The notes: generated by a model from the sequence alone, not told the origin. A DNA stretch of 64,000 nt from Adiantum capillus-veneris (GCA_014529385.2 CM043950.1:70581935-70645934); one strand, 5' to 3'. Numbered from the stretch's first letter, positions 25,379-36,321 are shown. Numbers and translations are program-made.

Positions 25379-25575
25379 ATTGCGGTGGCATGACGGCCGA
25401 CGAGGCGGTTGAGCGCGGCGTAGCGGCATCTCCCTCTTCTTCGCGGCAAGGAATCCTCCACGAAGAAAGCGTAGAGCGATGAGTGACACACCATCGTCAT
25501 CTTTGAGCTTATTAGTTTAGGCTTGTTGTGTGCTTGGAGCCATTTGTGGCTCGTACGCGGTGTCGTGCTATGACA
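24995..25575 (+). mobile_element. Gypsy LTR, family A (solo or truncated copy)
   Basis: This starts TGTTAACCCTCACGG and follows the 3' LTR at 44641-45264 almost base for base up to 25563, where the copies part. A TATA box (CATATAAAAGTC, about 25192) lies 200 bp in, followed by a GT/GA microsatellite near 25287-25378. No polypurine tract precedes it and no internal sequence follows, so it is solo or truncated; no matching target duplication was found. It separates the Rep-like gene from whatever lay upstream. The plus orientation is given by comparison with the 44641 copy. Confidence 0.8.
25287..25378. repeat. (GT)n(GA)n microsatellite inside LTR A
   Basis: A short GT run then about 34 GA units (25311-25378). 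The same position in the sister LTR at 44641 also holds GT then GA, so the repeat travels with the LTR. Confidence 0.95.
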
Positions 25576-25900
25576 CGTACATAGTGGGAACACATGCTAC
25601 AAGAGTTATCTTGTAACTTTTTAGATACATAGGTATATTTTCTATAATGTACATATGCATATTTAAGTATAATAATATGCTTTCTATCTCATCCTATTAT
25701 TTATCTCAAGGGTAACCTATTCTTACTTTACCATAAAAAAATACTATGGGAAAAGCGTCAATATAAGCTCCGCCTCTTTAACTTGGGGCAAAAAGCATTG
25801 ATTCTTTATTTCTACTATCTCATTATCATCTCCCACCATAGCTAGATCCTATATCTAGCGTAAACTCCAATATATATATATTCTATGTATTTTTCATATT
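25576..25900. other. Unassigned AT-rich stretch
   Basis: AT-rich sequence between two LTR-like regions, with no reading frame and no recognised motif. The left edge of the following LTR may lie in it. Confidence 0.4.
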
Positions 25901-26387
25901 TTTCATATTTCTTTTTAAATAGCTACTAGGAGGAAATCAAATCCTAGTGGGACACTAGGTGGCATGATTTCAAAGATACTCTTATTTTAATGCATTATTA
26001 CAAGCATAATTACAAAGCTTTGTCAAGGAGCAATGTCATGCTTTCATATGGCATGAGGTGTCCATTGGAATCAAATGAAAGTCTAAGCTAAGGGGACCAC
26101 AGGAAGACTTTTGTTGTCAGAAATGGACCCTATTTTGATGATTTTTTTACACAAGGTTCCAATCCGAATTGGAAAATGATTTTAAAATAAAAATCGTAGC
26201 TAATGAGCTGAATTTTTTGCCCCTATTTTTACTTTTTTATTTGGAGCCACGGTTGAGGAGATATGATCAAAATACTGGACCCCAGTCTGTCCACATCATG
26301 CAGGGACAGCTTATTTCCAACTTTTCCAGTTTCTGTTCACACTGGCTCTTCTCTTCTTGTGTAAACCCTTGGGGGTTCCCTTCACCT

Positions 26388-26402
26388 ATAAAAGGGGACC
26401 TC
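26388..26402 (+). promoter_or_regulatory. TATA box of the long LTR
   Basis: CTATAAAAGGGGACC is a good plant TATA element in a region with no other gene, placed upstream of the leader, and would start the element's genomic RNA. Confidence 0.55.
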
Positions 26403-26946
26403 TTCTTCCTTGAAAAAGAACTGAAGCATTCAAGCCATTGATGAGAGGAATTCATGAGGGAGTGAGTAGTAATGCCAAATTGTACTTAGCCATTAGCATA
26501 AGCCAAAGCCTACACTTTCTCCTAGAAGAAGACTAGCCATTCTTGCAACAAGCTAACCTTGGAAGATCAACTCTAATCAAAGAAGGTCTTGCACTTGGCA
26601 TATCAATCAAAGTTGAATTCTCCTTTCTTCTTCTCTCTCCATCAATAATGGTGCCAAAGGGTTTGTCAAGTAAGATGTGTTCTACATTGATGTTTTCTTG
26701 ATTTTTTGTTGTTTTCTTTTTCATCTCTAATCCAACATATATATATATCTAATCTCATCTCCTTAACCAAATCTATCTCTCTCGCTCTTAGTAATTCATC
26801 CTCTCTACAAATTTTAGGTTCTCCTTGCTACAGGTACATCTCTCCCCGCAGTATCCTTATTGCCTACGGGCAAGAATAGGGCTTGGGAGGGAAACTTCTT
26901 ATCTCTTCACTTCTCTCATATCTATATTTCTCACATACTATCCTAG

Positions 26947-27165
26947 ATGAATAACCCACATGATGATCATTTCTATCGCTTTCACTCTGTACGATCTATT
27001 AGAATTAACGTATGGATTAGTCGTAAAATACACTTTCAACAACGTATAGTGTTTCTCTTTGGCCCAGAAAGGCTTAATGAAATACTTCTATCATCGGATC
27101 CCATCATACTACCTCTCATAGACTATAACTTTTCTTTTGACGTAAGCATAGTTATCTTGCTATGA
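26947..27165 (+). CDS. Small ORF 1 in the LTR/leader (72 aa), function unknown
   Basis: An ATG-started 72-codon frame lies after the TATA box and before the primer site. Its end (LFGPERLNEILLSSDPIILP and SFDVSIVILL) aligns with the end of the next small ORF (LFGKLRLKAI ... PFILP ... SLDVFIFVLF). The stop overlaps the next start as ATGA. No family is recognised. It may be an upstream ORF of the element's RNA or a chance frame in duplicated sequence. Confidence 0.3.
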   Translation: MNNPHDDHFYRFHSVRSIRINVWISRKIHFQQRIVFLFGPERLNEILLSSDPIILPLIDYNFSFDVSIVILL

Positions 27166-27374
27166 ACCAAGAGGATTTGTACACAGAATTAATCCCAATC
27201 ACTAGACAAAATATATATATTATGGTAAGCACAAAACTACAATTCCAAAGAACAATTCGTAGCCTATTTGGTAAGCTTAGATTGAAAGCCATTAACTCAT
27301 CTATTAAACCTTTCATATTACCCATGATACGATATGACCATAGCCTTGATGTTTTCATCTTCGTGTTGTTTTGA
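27162..27374 (+). CDS. Small ORF 2 in the LTR/leader (70 aa), function unknown
   Basis: This starts inside the stop of small ORF 1 (ATGA overlap at 27162-27165) and seems to be its diverged copy: shared FQ, R-I, LFG, RL, SS, P-ILP, I-Y, DV. Roughly a third of residues agree over the last 43 positions by eye. Stop-start overlap is the arrangement expected for termination-reinitiation. There is no recognisable domain. Confidence 0.3.
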   Translation: MNQEDLYTELIPITRQNIYIMVSTKLQFQRTIRSLFGKLRLKAINSSIKPFILPMIRYDHSLDVFIFVLF

Positions 27375-27630
27375 CATTCTCTTTTGTGTTCTTTCTTTGT
27401 GTGTGTGAGTGCAAGAGAAAAAGAGTGAGTTTTCTTTGATTGCACTTCTTTCCAAACCCTAGTCTTCATGGCATCTATGGTTTAACTCCTTCATATAGTT
27501 TTTGTTGAGTTCTCTCCCAAACTCTCACAGCCATAAGCCCGGTGCTTTCCTGGCAAGACCGCAAATTTCTCGACAGCAGTGTATCACCAAGTTCCTTGCA
27601 TTGACATGTGCGACATACGCGCACATTTTT

Positions 27631-27648
27631 GGCGCCGCTGCCAGGGAA
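27631..27648 (+). other. Primer-binding site, tRNA-Asp type
   Basis: TGGCGCCGCTGCCAGGGA differs at two positions from the complement of the plant tRNA-Asp 3' end (TGGCGCCGTTGCCGGGGA), the usual primer of Athila and many Tat gypsy elements. It fixes the LTR edge just upstream. Confidence 0.85.
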
Positions 27649-28361
27649 TGCCATACACTAAGCTTGAATGGCACTCTGTGCTTCTTTTGTGGTGCAATTT
27701 CAATTGTAGGAAAGGTAGGGAAGGAGTATGTGTGTGTTGAGAAAAAGGATTTGGTGTTGTACTGTGTTTATTCTCTGTGTATTAAGGTTGTTAGTTTTCT
27801 TTGTTAATGGAGTTTTCAAAGGTACTGTGTTTATTCTCTGTGTATTAATGTTGTTAGTTTTCTGTGTACAGTAAGTAGGAAGTAGATTTGTGAGAGCTAA
27901 TAGAGTGTGTTAGTGTGTAACAGTAGGTGTATTAGTTAGAAGTAGGTAGATAGAGTGTGTGTGCTCTCGCATAGGCCGCGGCGACCTTATCCTTCAAAAA
28001 AATAAAAAATAAAAAATTTTAATTTTAATTTTTTTAAAGGTAGAACCGTGATCAGGAATATCTCCCAGACCCAAGCCTAGACCCAAGCCTAAGCTCACGC
28101 TCAGGCTTAGACATCTATCGCCCTTTAAAATTATGAATTTTAGATTCACACGTAGCTAAAAATCGATTTTTTGAGGACCAACGAAACTTTAGATGCCCGA
28201 AAATTGTGTTGTAAAGCACACAGCGACCCTCTAAGTGATACGCTCATTTCAAGCTATCACATACTTTAATCAAAAAAATCAAACATTAAAAAACATTAAA
28301 AAAACATCAAAAACGTTAAAAACACGAGTAAAAACGGATGCTTAAAAAAGTAAGCGGTTAA

Positions 28362-29888
28362 CCCTTAAGGTTATTCACCGACGCTTGTAGGGTGTCAAAG
28401 GCACATGCATCTGCGCTCCGTCGTGTGCTAGAGACGGAGCAACTAGAGAGAAGTTCGACCTACGCGAGTTCTCAATATCCACCTACCTTAGGTTCCGGGC
28501 CCTCGGCGGGGACCCAAGGTAGTACAAACCAACACCCGAACATAGCGGCTAGTGACTCTTCCTCTGACTACCATGTCATGGAGGGTTTCCCAATGCCTAA
28601 TCTCGATAGCTCAAGCCAAGACATGCATACCATGGGTCCTCGGTCTGGGCCGAGCGTGCTTAGCCGCCTGAAGGAAACCTTTAGTAGAGCCACTCGCTCC
28701 GAACATGGAGCTAATGATGTAAATGAGGGGGGTGGGGAAGTAAATTCTCCATTCGTGACCAATGTAGACCCTATACCGTTAGAGAATGTGCACGTGAATA
28801 CTTCATTCACTGCACCTCCTGACTCTTCAGAGTTATTTCCCTCCGAGGTCATGTTACCTGATGGTAGAAGCCTTGCCGAAGTGCAAGAGGTTGAGCGATA
28901 TATCCTTGCAGTGAGGGAAAAGGAAATTGAGAGCTTATGCAAGGCAGAGCAACGAAGAGAGTTAAAATCGAAAGGGCCTATGTCAATATCTTTGCTAGGA
29001 GAGCAATTGAGTGCTCCTGACTTAGCAACCGCTAAGGGCCAACCCCTAGAAAGCAACATTGCATCTAGCTCAAAGGACACCCCTAGCACCTCAATCCTAG
29101 ATGGAGTGTTCTTAAATGAGAACTGGGAGTACGAACTACAAACAGAAACTCTAACCGATCTATACACAGGTCACACCTATCACGTGGGTTGGTTAGATAT
29201 CCTACAATCCACAATGGGTGCTACTAGTGTGGAGGATCAACAACAAAGAGTTTGTGAGGTCATCCATAGGGTGATTGAGTTAGAGAGACAGAACAAGGGG
29301 ATCAACATGCTTTCAACGGGTCTCATGAGATTCTTGGATACAGGAAAGGCTAAACAACCGACCTTATCGCAAATGGAGACTCCCTTTGTAAGTCCAATGG
29401 ATCCTCCATATGTTGTTTCTCCAGGGGTTTCAGTGCAATCTGAGCCCACAAGTGATAGCTTCACCTTTCCAATTCTAGCTCATCTTTCCCTTGATGACAC
29501 CACGGCTACCATGCCTACCCCAATGATGGAAATGCCAAGAAACACGCCATGGACCTCATTTGTTAGTAAAGCACCACTACATGGTAGCTCAATGCCTGCA
29601 ACAGTACCTACAAGTGTGTACCAATTGTATGCACCTATGGGTCATCGCACTCATGTAGTCCCTACCCCTCCCATTGTTTCAACTACCTATGCTCCACAAC
29701 CACAATACCCAAGTTCTTATTTCCATGGGACTATACCGGCTAGCATTAGCATGTCACATCCGACGTCTGCTATGCCTAGGGCCACACATATAAACTTGGA
29801 CCACCACATGGCACAACATCGTACCCAATGTGGAACCCAAGGGCTTCCTAAGCGCCAAGCCCGATGCCAATACCTACTCCACATGTAG
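28362..29888 (+). pseudogene. Gag amino-terminal region, start codon missing
   Basis: The frame is open from 28362, after a TAA at 28359, to 29888, more than 500 codons. It has no ATG near its beginning: the first codons are non-ATG (ACRVSKAHASALRRVLE), so the original start was lost or is reached by a frame change. The composition is Ser/Thr/Pro-rich with short helical parts (RSLAEVQEVERYILAVREKE, and CEVIHRVIELERQNKGI). Such long, low-complexity amino ends precede the gag core in large plant gypsy elements. It overlaps the next frame at 29864-29888, which implies a frameshift mutation there. Confidence 0.6.
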
Positions 29889-30469
29889 TCTCTGGAGCAC
29901 CTCCACCCACGGTGCCTGCTCACTTAGGTGACTTGGCAACATTTGCTCAAGCTATTGGTCGATCTATTGCTGAGAATATGCGTAATGCGCTTGATAGAGA
30001 GCCTAGAAGTAAGGCAGTACAAATAGCCAAGCTCACACAAAAATTTAGTGGAGACGGGGATGTGAGAAAGCATATCGAAGTATTTAAACAAATATGCGAT
30101 TCTTTAGGAGAACACAATGACCTGCATAAGAGTAATGCTTTAATCCTAACCTTAAGTGGGAAGGCAGGGGATTGGTATAGAACCCTAAGGGTGGAAGAAA
30201 AAACGATTTACCCTACTCTTAAGAGACTGTTCTTGAAAGAATACATACGAGAGGGAGTGCTTTGGGGTGTAGCCTCTCAGCTCCAAAAAGCCCAACGAGA
30301 GGAAGGAGAGTCGGTGATAGAATTTATAAGTCGCTTGAAGCATTTGAATTCTCGTTGTAATCCAAATGAGCACTTCAACAATAACCAATTGCTTGATAGA
30401 TTCATTAGGGCGTTACGACATGAGGATATCTACAATGGCCTAGTCATTAGAGGTATCACCACTTGGTAA
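29864..30469 (+). pseudogene. Gag core domain (retrotransposon gag)
   Basis: The frame reads AKLTQKFSGDGDVRKHIEVF, LILTLSGKAGDWYRTL, YPTLKRLFLKEYIREGV, QKAQREEGESVIEFISRLKH and LLDRFIRALRHEDIYNGLV, the standard plant retrotransposon gag core, which makes the particle. It ends at a stop at 30467-30469. The next part is in another frame from about 30480-30577, so a frameshift lies between. One frame upstream covers the amino-terminal region and one downstream the zinc knuckles. Confidence 0.85.
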
Positions 30470-30576
30470 GCAGTCACCACCAATGCGATCCAATTGGAGG
30501 ATAATTGAATGATTCAAGGAGAAAGAGTGTCTGTTAGCCTAAATCTATTAGCTCGCAAGCATTAGGGCATCAGCCA

Positions 30577-33500
30577 ATGACCCTAAAGCCTATTGCTAAG
30601 GAGCCAAAGATATCTGAGATGACTTTAGCAAATCTCACCGAGGCTATTCAAGAGAGTCTTAGAGACAATCGTGCTCCGCAAAACAATCATACGTATCCAA
30701 GAAGGGAGCAACAATGGTTCTCAGTATGCTATGGACCGCATAGTACCAGTGAATGTCCTACTTTTAGAGTGAAATTCAATGGGAATTGCAATGCCTGTGG
30801 GTGGTATGGTCATCAAGCTAAGGATTGCAAAGTATTTAAGCGCCGGATGGCCAATAGACCAACCTTAGCATGGACAGACACACCTCGAGTGCCTGCATTG
30901 ATGGCGGACCCACCTCTTGAATAAACAACACAACACATGGTACCTAGGACCCAAAATGTTGTTCAAACAACACCTTTATCACCTCCAGTGCTAGGACCGC
31001 AACCACCACATCCGAGAATCACTTCTGTGAATCAAGTGGGTTGTGAGTCATCTATTTCTTGTTTGGAAGGCTGTGAGGAAGATATGGATCCTAATATTGC
31101 CTATGGGATGGATGTGCTTGAAGAAAGTCCACAATACTACATGGAGGACTATTGGGGACAGGTCAAACCTGTATATCAAGTAGCTGCTCTTGCGGCAAGA
31201 GGCCAAAATATCAATTACACTGCTAAGAGACCACCTCTTCAATGCTATGAGTGTGGAGGTCCACATCGTGTAGCCGAGTGTCCTATTAGGCTACAAAAGA
31301 ACGCCACACTAATGCAAATCAATCAAGTGAGCACGTCTACAATGCCGATACTCATCTGTAATCGATGTGGAATAGATCATTTCATTGCCCAATGTCCAAA
31401 TAATCCAAATGCACCGAAGATCACACCATTAAACTTGATTGAAGTTATCGAGGAGCCATCACAAAGTACACATGTGGTACCAGTAAACGTACTCACACGA
31501 TCGATGCTCCAAAAACAAAACTATATTCTTGAGGAAAGAGACACGGCATCAATTGCCCAATCTCTGAAAAAGAAGAAAACACGAAGAAAGAGATCGCAAA
31601 AAGCAGTGAAGTTAGGCCCCAGTTCAAAGACCAACATAAGGACTGGTGACGACCCCGTATATATGAACGACGCTGAAGAGGATTCTGATTCAGGTGAAAC
31701 CATGGAGACCAAAACGACCACTAAGAGAGAAACCAACGACGAAGATCTTCATGAGCCACAATGGCAGGGATCCAAGAAGAAGATAGGAACTTATTCAAAC
31801 CCTACAGAGGAGATTGAGCGAGTCAAGCAATTAAGGAGTTTGCTAGAAGATACCCAAAGGGATCTAGAACCAGCACCTAGGTAGATCCAAATTACAAACA
31901 CCGTATTCCCTACGCAACATCAACCTCACCAAGTCCATAGACCCTTAGCCATACCTAGTGTCATCCAAGAAGAAAATGACTTAAAGTCATGGGAAAGTGG
32001 GCGTACTCACTTCTTGATGGAAAGAATGTTTATAGAGGGACTACTTGATCCTATCAAAGAAATGGAGATCCCATCTTCCCCACGTCAAGGGACTCAAGGC
32101 CAAAAGGTGTCGTTAAACATTGCCAAATTGATGGATTTCATGTCTTCAGAAGCTAGAACCACCATTATGTCCAAACTATATAAAGACCCTGAGCTAGTCT
32201 CAGCTCTTCGAGCCTTCCTCAATGGAGAACTGAAGTTTGGGCTACCACAATTTGCACAGATGGATGGATCTGGGGAGATGCCAACAGAGGAGGAACACTT
32301 AAATCCACAACCTAACCTAGATGAGAACCTTGTTATAGAAATACCTATTAACAAGTTGGGACAATACTTTGAGGGTGATGAATACAATGCGACCATACCA
32401 ATCACTACTAAGGGATTAATTGTGAAGGGAATCCTTGATGGTGGCGCTGGGCTTAGCATTGTGACTAAAAATTGTTGAGAAACTATGGGAAGACCTCACC
32501 TTGCGACCACAACCATAGTAGTGAAGATGGCCAATGGGTCTATTGTTAAACCTATTGGGATGCTAGAAGATCTCAAGATCAAGGTCTTTGGACATAAAAT
32601 AAGGATTACCTTCATTGTTATGGATTTCTCCAAGCACACTATGGCATCTGAGATGATCTTAGGACGTCCTTTTATGAGGGAAGAAAAAATGGTGCATGGC
32701 TGGTCTAAAAACCATGTCTACCTGCAGTTCCAAGATTCTATCATTCGAGTGGATCTTGTGACTGGTTGAGCACATCCTCTAGGAAACAGGTTTATAATTG
32801 ATCATAGATCTGATACCATAGTTCACCCAGCCTCATTGCAGTATTGTTACACGTGTAAAGCGGACACTGATGTTGGGGAAGATTCTCCTTATATGGATGT
32901 ACTACCTGGGATGACTGAGTCGGACAATGTGGATTGGGTCCACCAAGCGGAAACCATAGACACTTGGGGAAACAGGGGGACGACCTGGGTAACACCTGAG
33001 GGGAATGAAATGCCACCACTCGTACCCTTAAATATGCTAGAAGCAATGCATATAGCTTCTGTCAAGACTCATCCTCATATAACGAAGAAAATTTACAAGT
33101 GGGTCCCTAAAGTTTCTTTAGCGACCATAGCTAGTGCTAAAAAACAGAAGCCTTGTAAGAAACGTCCCACTCGCTCCAAGAAATGTAAGAAAACGTTGTG
33201 TTGGATTCCTAAACGACTATTGGAAGCCCAAGGCTACTATCAAGGAAATGATCAAATATGGGTGCCAAAACGTAAATTGTGCTCTTACTTGTCACCGGGC
33301 CCATGTGAGCTCAATCCCGTAGCTTCAAAACGAATCAACGATCACAGAAAGAAAAAAATCACAAAATGCTACATACCCGTTCCAGAGCTAGTTTGGGTAC
33401 CGAAGAAAGAACGATTTGTTCCACCTAGCTCAGGAAGAGGGGAGTCCCATGAAGCTTCTAGCTCCTTACGTAATACATCCATAGAGGTAAAAGCTTCTCC

Positions 33501-33660
33501 ACATCCTCCACCTACACTAGTATACCTCCATAAAGCTACTAAGGAATCCACACCTCCTAGTGTTCAAGAGTCACCTGATGAACCACTTCAAGTCCGATCT
33601 TGGGAGAGTATCTTACCACCCTTGCAACTCGATGAGGCACCTAAGGTAATAGAAAACTAA
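30577..33660 (+). pseudogene. Gag zinc knuckles, retropepsin and basic tail: one frame with four internal stops
   Basis: A single frame runs 3.1 kb with stops at 30922 (TAA), 31882 (TAG), 32476 (TGA) and 32767 (TGA). Zinc knuckles lie at 30787-30828 (CNACGWYGHQAKDC), 31243-31281 (CYECGGPHRVAEC) and 31357-31395 (CNRCGIDHFIAQC); the last two have one residue less between C and H than the canonical form. Retropepsin follows with GILDGGAGLSIV (32428-32463), MANGSIVKPIGM and MILGRPFM. A Lys-rich tail (32836-33660) contains four W(V/I)PK motifs. The stops after NC (32476) and VTG (32767) may be Trp-to-stop or similar changes. No RT motif is present before the final stop at 33658-33660. Confidence 0.8.
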
Positions 33661-33739
33661 TGGCAAAAATCCCCACCTATTACCAACTGGAACAATTGGT
33701 TTAAAAGGGTGACAAGCTCATTTCAAACGGTATGATCTA

Positions 33740-33756
33740 CCCAAGGAAGGGGGGAG
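33740..33756 (+). other. Polypurine tract
   Basis: CCAAGGAAGGGGGGAG immediately precedes TGTTTGC, the pattern at which plus-strand DNA synthesis starts next to the 3' LTR of LTR retrotransposons. Confidence 0.75.
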
Positions 33757-33989
33757 TGTTTGCTGACATCCATCATTCACTTGCTTCCCTCTCAACCTTC
33801 CTCCCTGGCCTCTCAATCTCCCAATCTTAGGGAATGTATATATAAAACCTTATACTCACAAGAAACAAAAATAATAAAGAGCAAGAGCAATTAGCAAACG
33901 AGTATGCACAATAAAAGTCAAAACATTGACCCAGACGGTCTACACATTCACATCCGGTACACTGAAACAGAAACCTATGTCATCAAACA
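33757..33989 (+). mobile_element. 3' LTR of the gag-pro element, about 233 bp
   Basis: The segment starts TGTTTG and ends CAAACA, a perfect 6-bp terminal inversion, and follows directly on the polypurine tract. A TATA box (GTATATATAAAACC, near 33836) and AATAAA-like words (33872, 33911) lie inside. No copy of it exists upstream of the gag-pro region in this window. A longer LTR beyond 33989 cannot be excluded. Confidence 0.6.
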
Positions 33990-34751
33990 CCTTTGATCCT
34001 CATCACTCGAGTGATGGAAAGTAGGTAAGATTAGTACGATAGGAGTGTTTTTGTTTTAGAGTTGAGTGATTACCAAAGTTCTTTTTTCCCACTGATGTGC
34101 CCCCTAGAGGTATTCTTTGTGTTTCCTTGTGTACAAGAACGTGTTGTTGTTGTTAGGATTTGGACCTTCATGGAATCTTTCTCTCGTTCACACTTCAGAT
34201 CAAGCGCGACCATCAACACAAACAGGTGTTTCTTGTCCATTAGCATTGCCCCTTATTTTTTTCGCACCCATGTTTGTCTGCTTTAATTGTGATTGGTAGC
34301 ATAAATTCATCGCATTTGCTTAGTACCAAACAATTAATCAATGTAATTTTTTGTCATAATCACTTGTCTAGATTTAAAAATCAAGCAGGCCAACTAAGCT
34401 AGTTTGACCAAGCTAGGTGTTAGAGATCTTCTCTTAATACCATGGGGAATGCCTTCCTAATAATTAATGGTTACTTAGGTTCTTAATCTGATTTAGGCAG
34501 CATTGTGTGAAATGTACTAGGGCTTTCTAGTGGGTTTAGTCCCTATTGACCTTTCGCTTAAGTATTATAAAGGGAGTTTCCTAGTGTGATGAGCTTGGGG
34601 AGGTGTAACAGTGATATATGACCCCCCAAAGCTACAAAATTAAAATGCTGAAAATGAACAAACAAAAAATCAAAGTGCCACAATGTAAAATCTTAAGCTG
34701 GAAGAAAAATCTCAGCTTGATTTGGTACTTTACTCACATGTATCGCCTATG
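33990..34751. other. Unassigned stretch, left flank of the gypsy insertion
   Basis: No domain, LTR edge or RNA gene was seen. It ends in TATCGCCTATG before the target duplication at 34752 and continues on the far side at 44016, so 33990-34751 and 44016 onward were once contiguous. Confidence 0.5.
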
Positions 34752-34755
34752 GTAC

Positions 34756-36043
34756 TGATGGGGGCTTTTCACAAGCCAAGCTCCCATACCCCTCTTCTCT
34801 CGTCCCCACCCCATGAAAACCCCTCTTAGGGAGGGAGTGATAAAAGGCATTGGAAAAAGTAAGAAAAAAAAAGTATGATTATGTAAATATATGAGAAAGG
34901 TAAAATAGGCCACCTCATGCCTGCGGGGCAGCCCATCCCACCTTGCCTCCTTTTTCTTCACTGTTGCCCCACCGTGTGTCCCTTTTCCTCTCCTCCACTC
35001 AAAAGGTCAACCCCCTCTCTCTTCCCCTTGTCCTTTCTCCTTTCTCTCTCCCCTCAAGCTACCCCACCTCTCACCAATAATGCATTCTAACTCACCAATA
35101 ATGCACCCTAACTCACATGCAACTTATCCTATCTTCCAAAATAGTATACCCCACCCCCCCCTTTCTCTCTCCTATCATGTCCCATGACCCAAATACCCCC
35201 TCTCTCTCTCTAAACGGCGCCATGTCTCTTGTCTTGTAGCTAAATAACCTCCCCCACACTCACACACACTCAGTTTCACTGAAAAAGGTGCCCACAGACC
35301 CATCCCCACCCGGTGGTTACCTGATTTTCCTTGTGTTCACACACACCTGCACACAGATTCACCTCTGAACACACTCCCCTCTCTCCCCTTTTGTAATTAC
35401 TTTATTCTCCATGTCACCTCTCACTTTTTCATCAACCCATCTCTCTCTCTTAGACTACTGTTCTGACACATATACACACAGCTAGACAAGTGGGGCCCAC
35501 AGTCACATGGCCTATGTCGATAATGATTTCTTCATTTCGAAATTCTAGAATTTCTCCCCCCTCCTCCCCTATATAAAGACGGGTCACCATCACACTAAAG
35601 ACACACACAACATCACCAAAGAGTACACTATGCACTGTGTGTGCCTAGTGCACATACACACACACACCCACACCATCACCATCACTGCAATCACCATGCT
35701 CGTCTTGAGCATGACCTCTACACCCTTGGGCTATGGAAGATGAAGGGCAGCTAAATGAAGGATGATGTCCATAACCCTCGTGCGAGTCTTCGCCATCAGC
35801 TCCCACCTATCCGCCATGTGCTCTACCACTCTCTCCCTTCTCTTTCCCCTACCCTATGCTCCTCATTTCATCGCCTTATTCTCTAAATAAAGCTTGAGGT
35901 TTTGTGAGTATGTTTCTTGCAATGTTTTGCCCATGTGAGGTGTGCGGAATCGCCACCTAGTCTTGTGTTTGGAGTGAGCTTGTGTATGTGTGAAGGGTGT
36001 GCGAATTCGCCATCCTTCTGTGGTGCCTAAGTACTAAGCCGCT

Positions 36044-36112
<69 letters not shown>

Positions 36113-36319
36113 CTCATTCCCCTTCCTCTTCATCATTACTCCCAAGCATCCATATCTCTTGGATGAAAACTTTGTTATGGTGGTGTGTTGTTTGCGTCCT
36201 AGCCGCTCAAGCTAGGTGGTGCCCCCTGTTTGCTTTACCATGATAGGCTCGAGGCGTACCATTCGGTCCCCGGTGTTTTAGAGGCCGTCGGGGGTTCGGG
36301 GTTCGCTTTGCTCCCATCA
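34756..36319 (+). repeat. 5' LTR of the Tat-like gypsy element
   Basis: Length 1564 bp, beginning TGATGGGGGC and ending GCTCCCATCA with inverted termini TGATGGG/CCCATCA. A TATA box (CCTATATAAAGACG) lies near 35569-35582, and a (CT)n tract at 36047-36109. The primer-binding site starts three bases downstream. Confidence 0.93.
36047..36109. repeat. (CT)n tract in the 5' LTR
   Basis: 63 nt of CT repeat; the corresponding tract in the 3' LTR (43761-43801) is only 41 nt. Confidence 0.97.
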
Positions 36320-36321
36320 TT

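Larger units (their letters stand above)
25900..27626 (+). mobile_element. Probable long 5' LTR of the gag-pro element (Athila/Tat-like); left edge unknown
   Basis: The right edge is fixed by the primer-binding site at 27631, which is preceded by GCGCACA. A strong TATA box (CTATAAAAGGGGACC, 26388-26402) gives a promoter position. Phrases such as GAGCTGAATTTTTTG and GGAGATATGATCAAAATACTG are of the kind found in long LTRs of Athila/Tat elements. The last bases before the edge (GTGTATCACCAAGTTCCTTG) resemble the end of LTR A near 45208. The left edge could not be found; 1.2 to 1.7 kb is the likely length. The 3' LTR of the same element at 33757 does not match. Confidence 0.5.
27627..33756 (+). 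mobile_element. Internal region of a non-autonomous gag-protease LTR element
   Basis: The region runs from the tRNA-Asp primer site to the polypurine tract at 33740-33756. It carries about 5.3 kb of gag and protease coding sequence and nothing of RT, RNase H or integrase. Elements of this kind (LTRs plus gag, called TR-GAG or similar) are known in plants and depend on pol supplied by relatives. The 5' and 3' LTRs flanking it do not match, so it may be chimeric. A direct duplication of about 46 bp (27758-27803 and 27821-27867, TACTGTGTTTATTCTCTGTG) lies in the leader. Confidence 0.65.

Noticed and set aside
26533-26724. Short minus-strand frame near the long LTR TATA box
   Set aside because: A 63-codon frame without domain in a region better explained as U3/R of an LTR.
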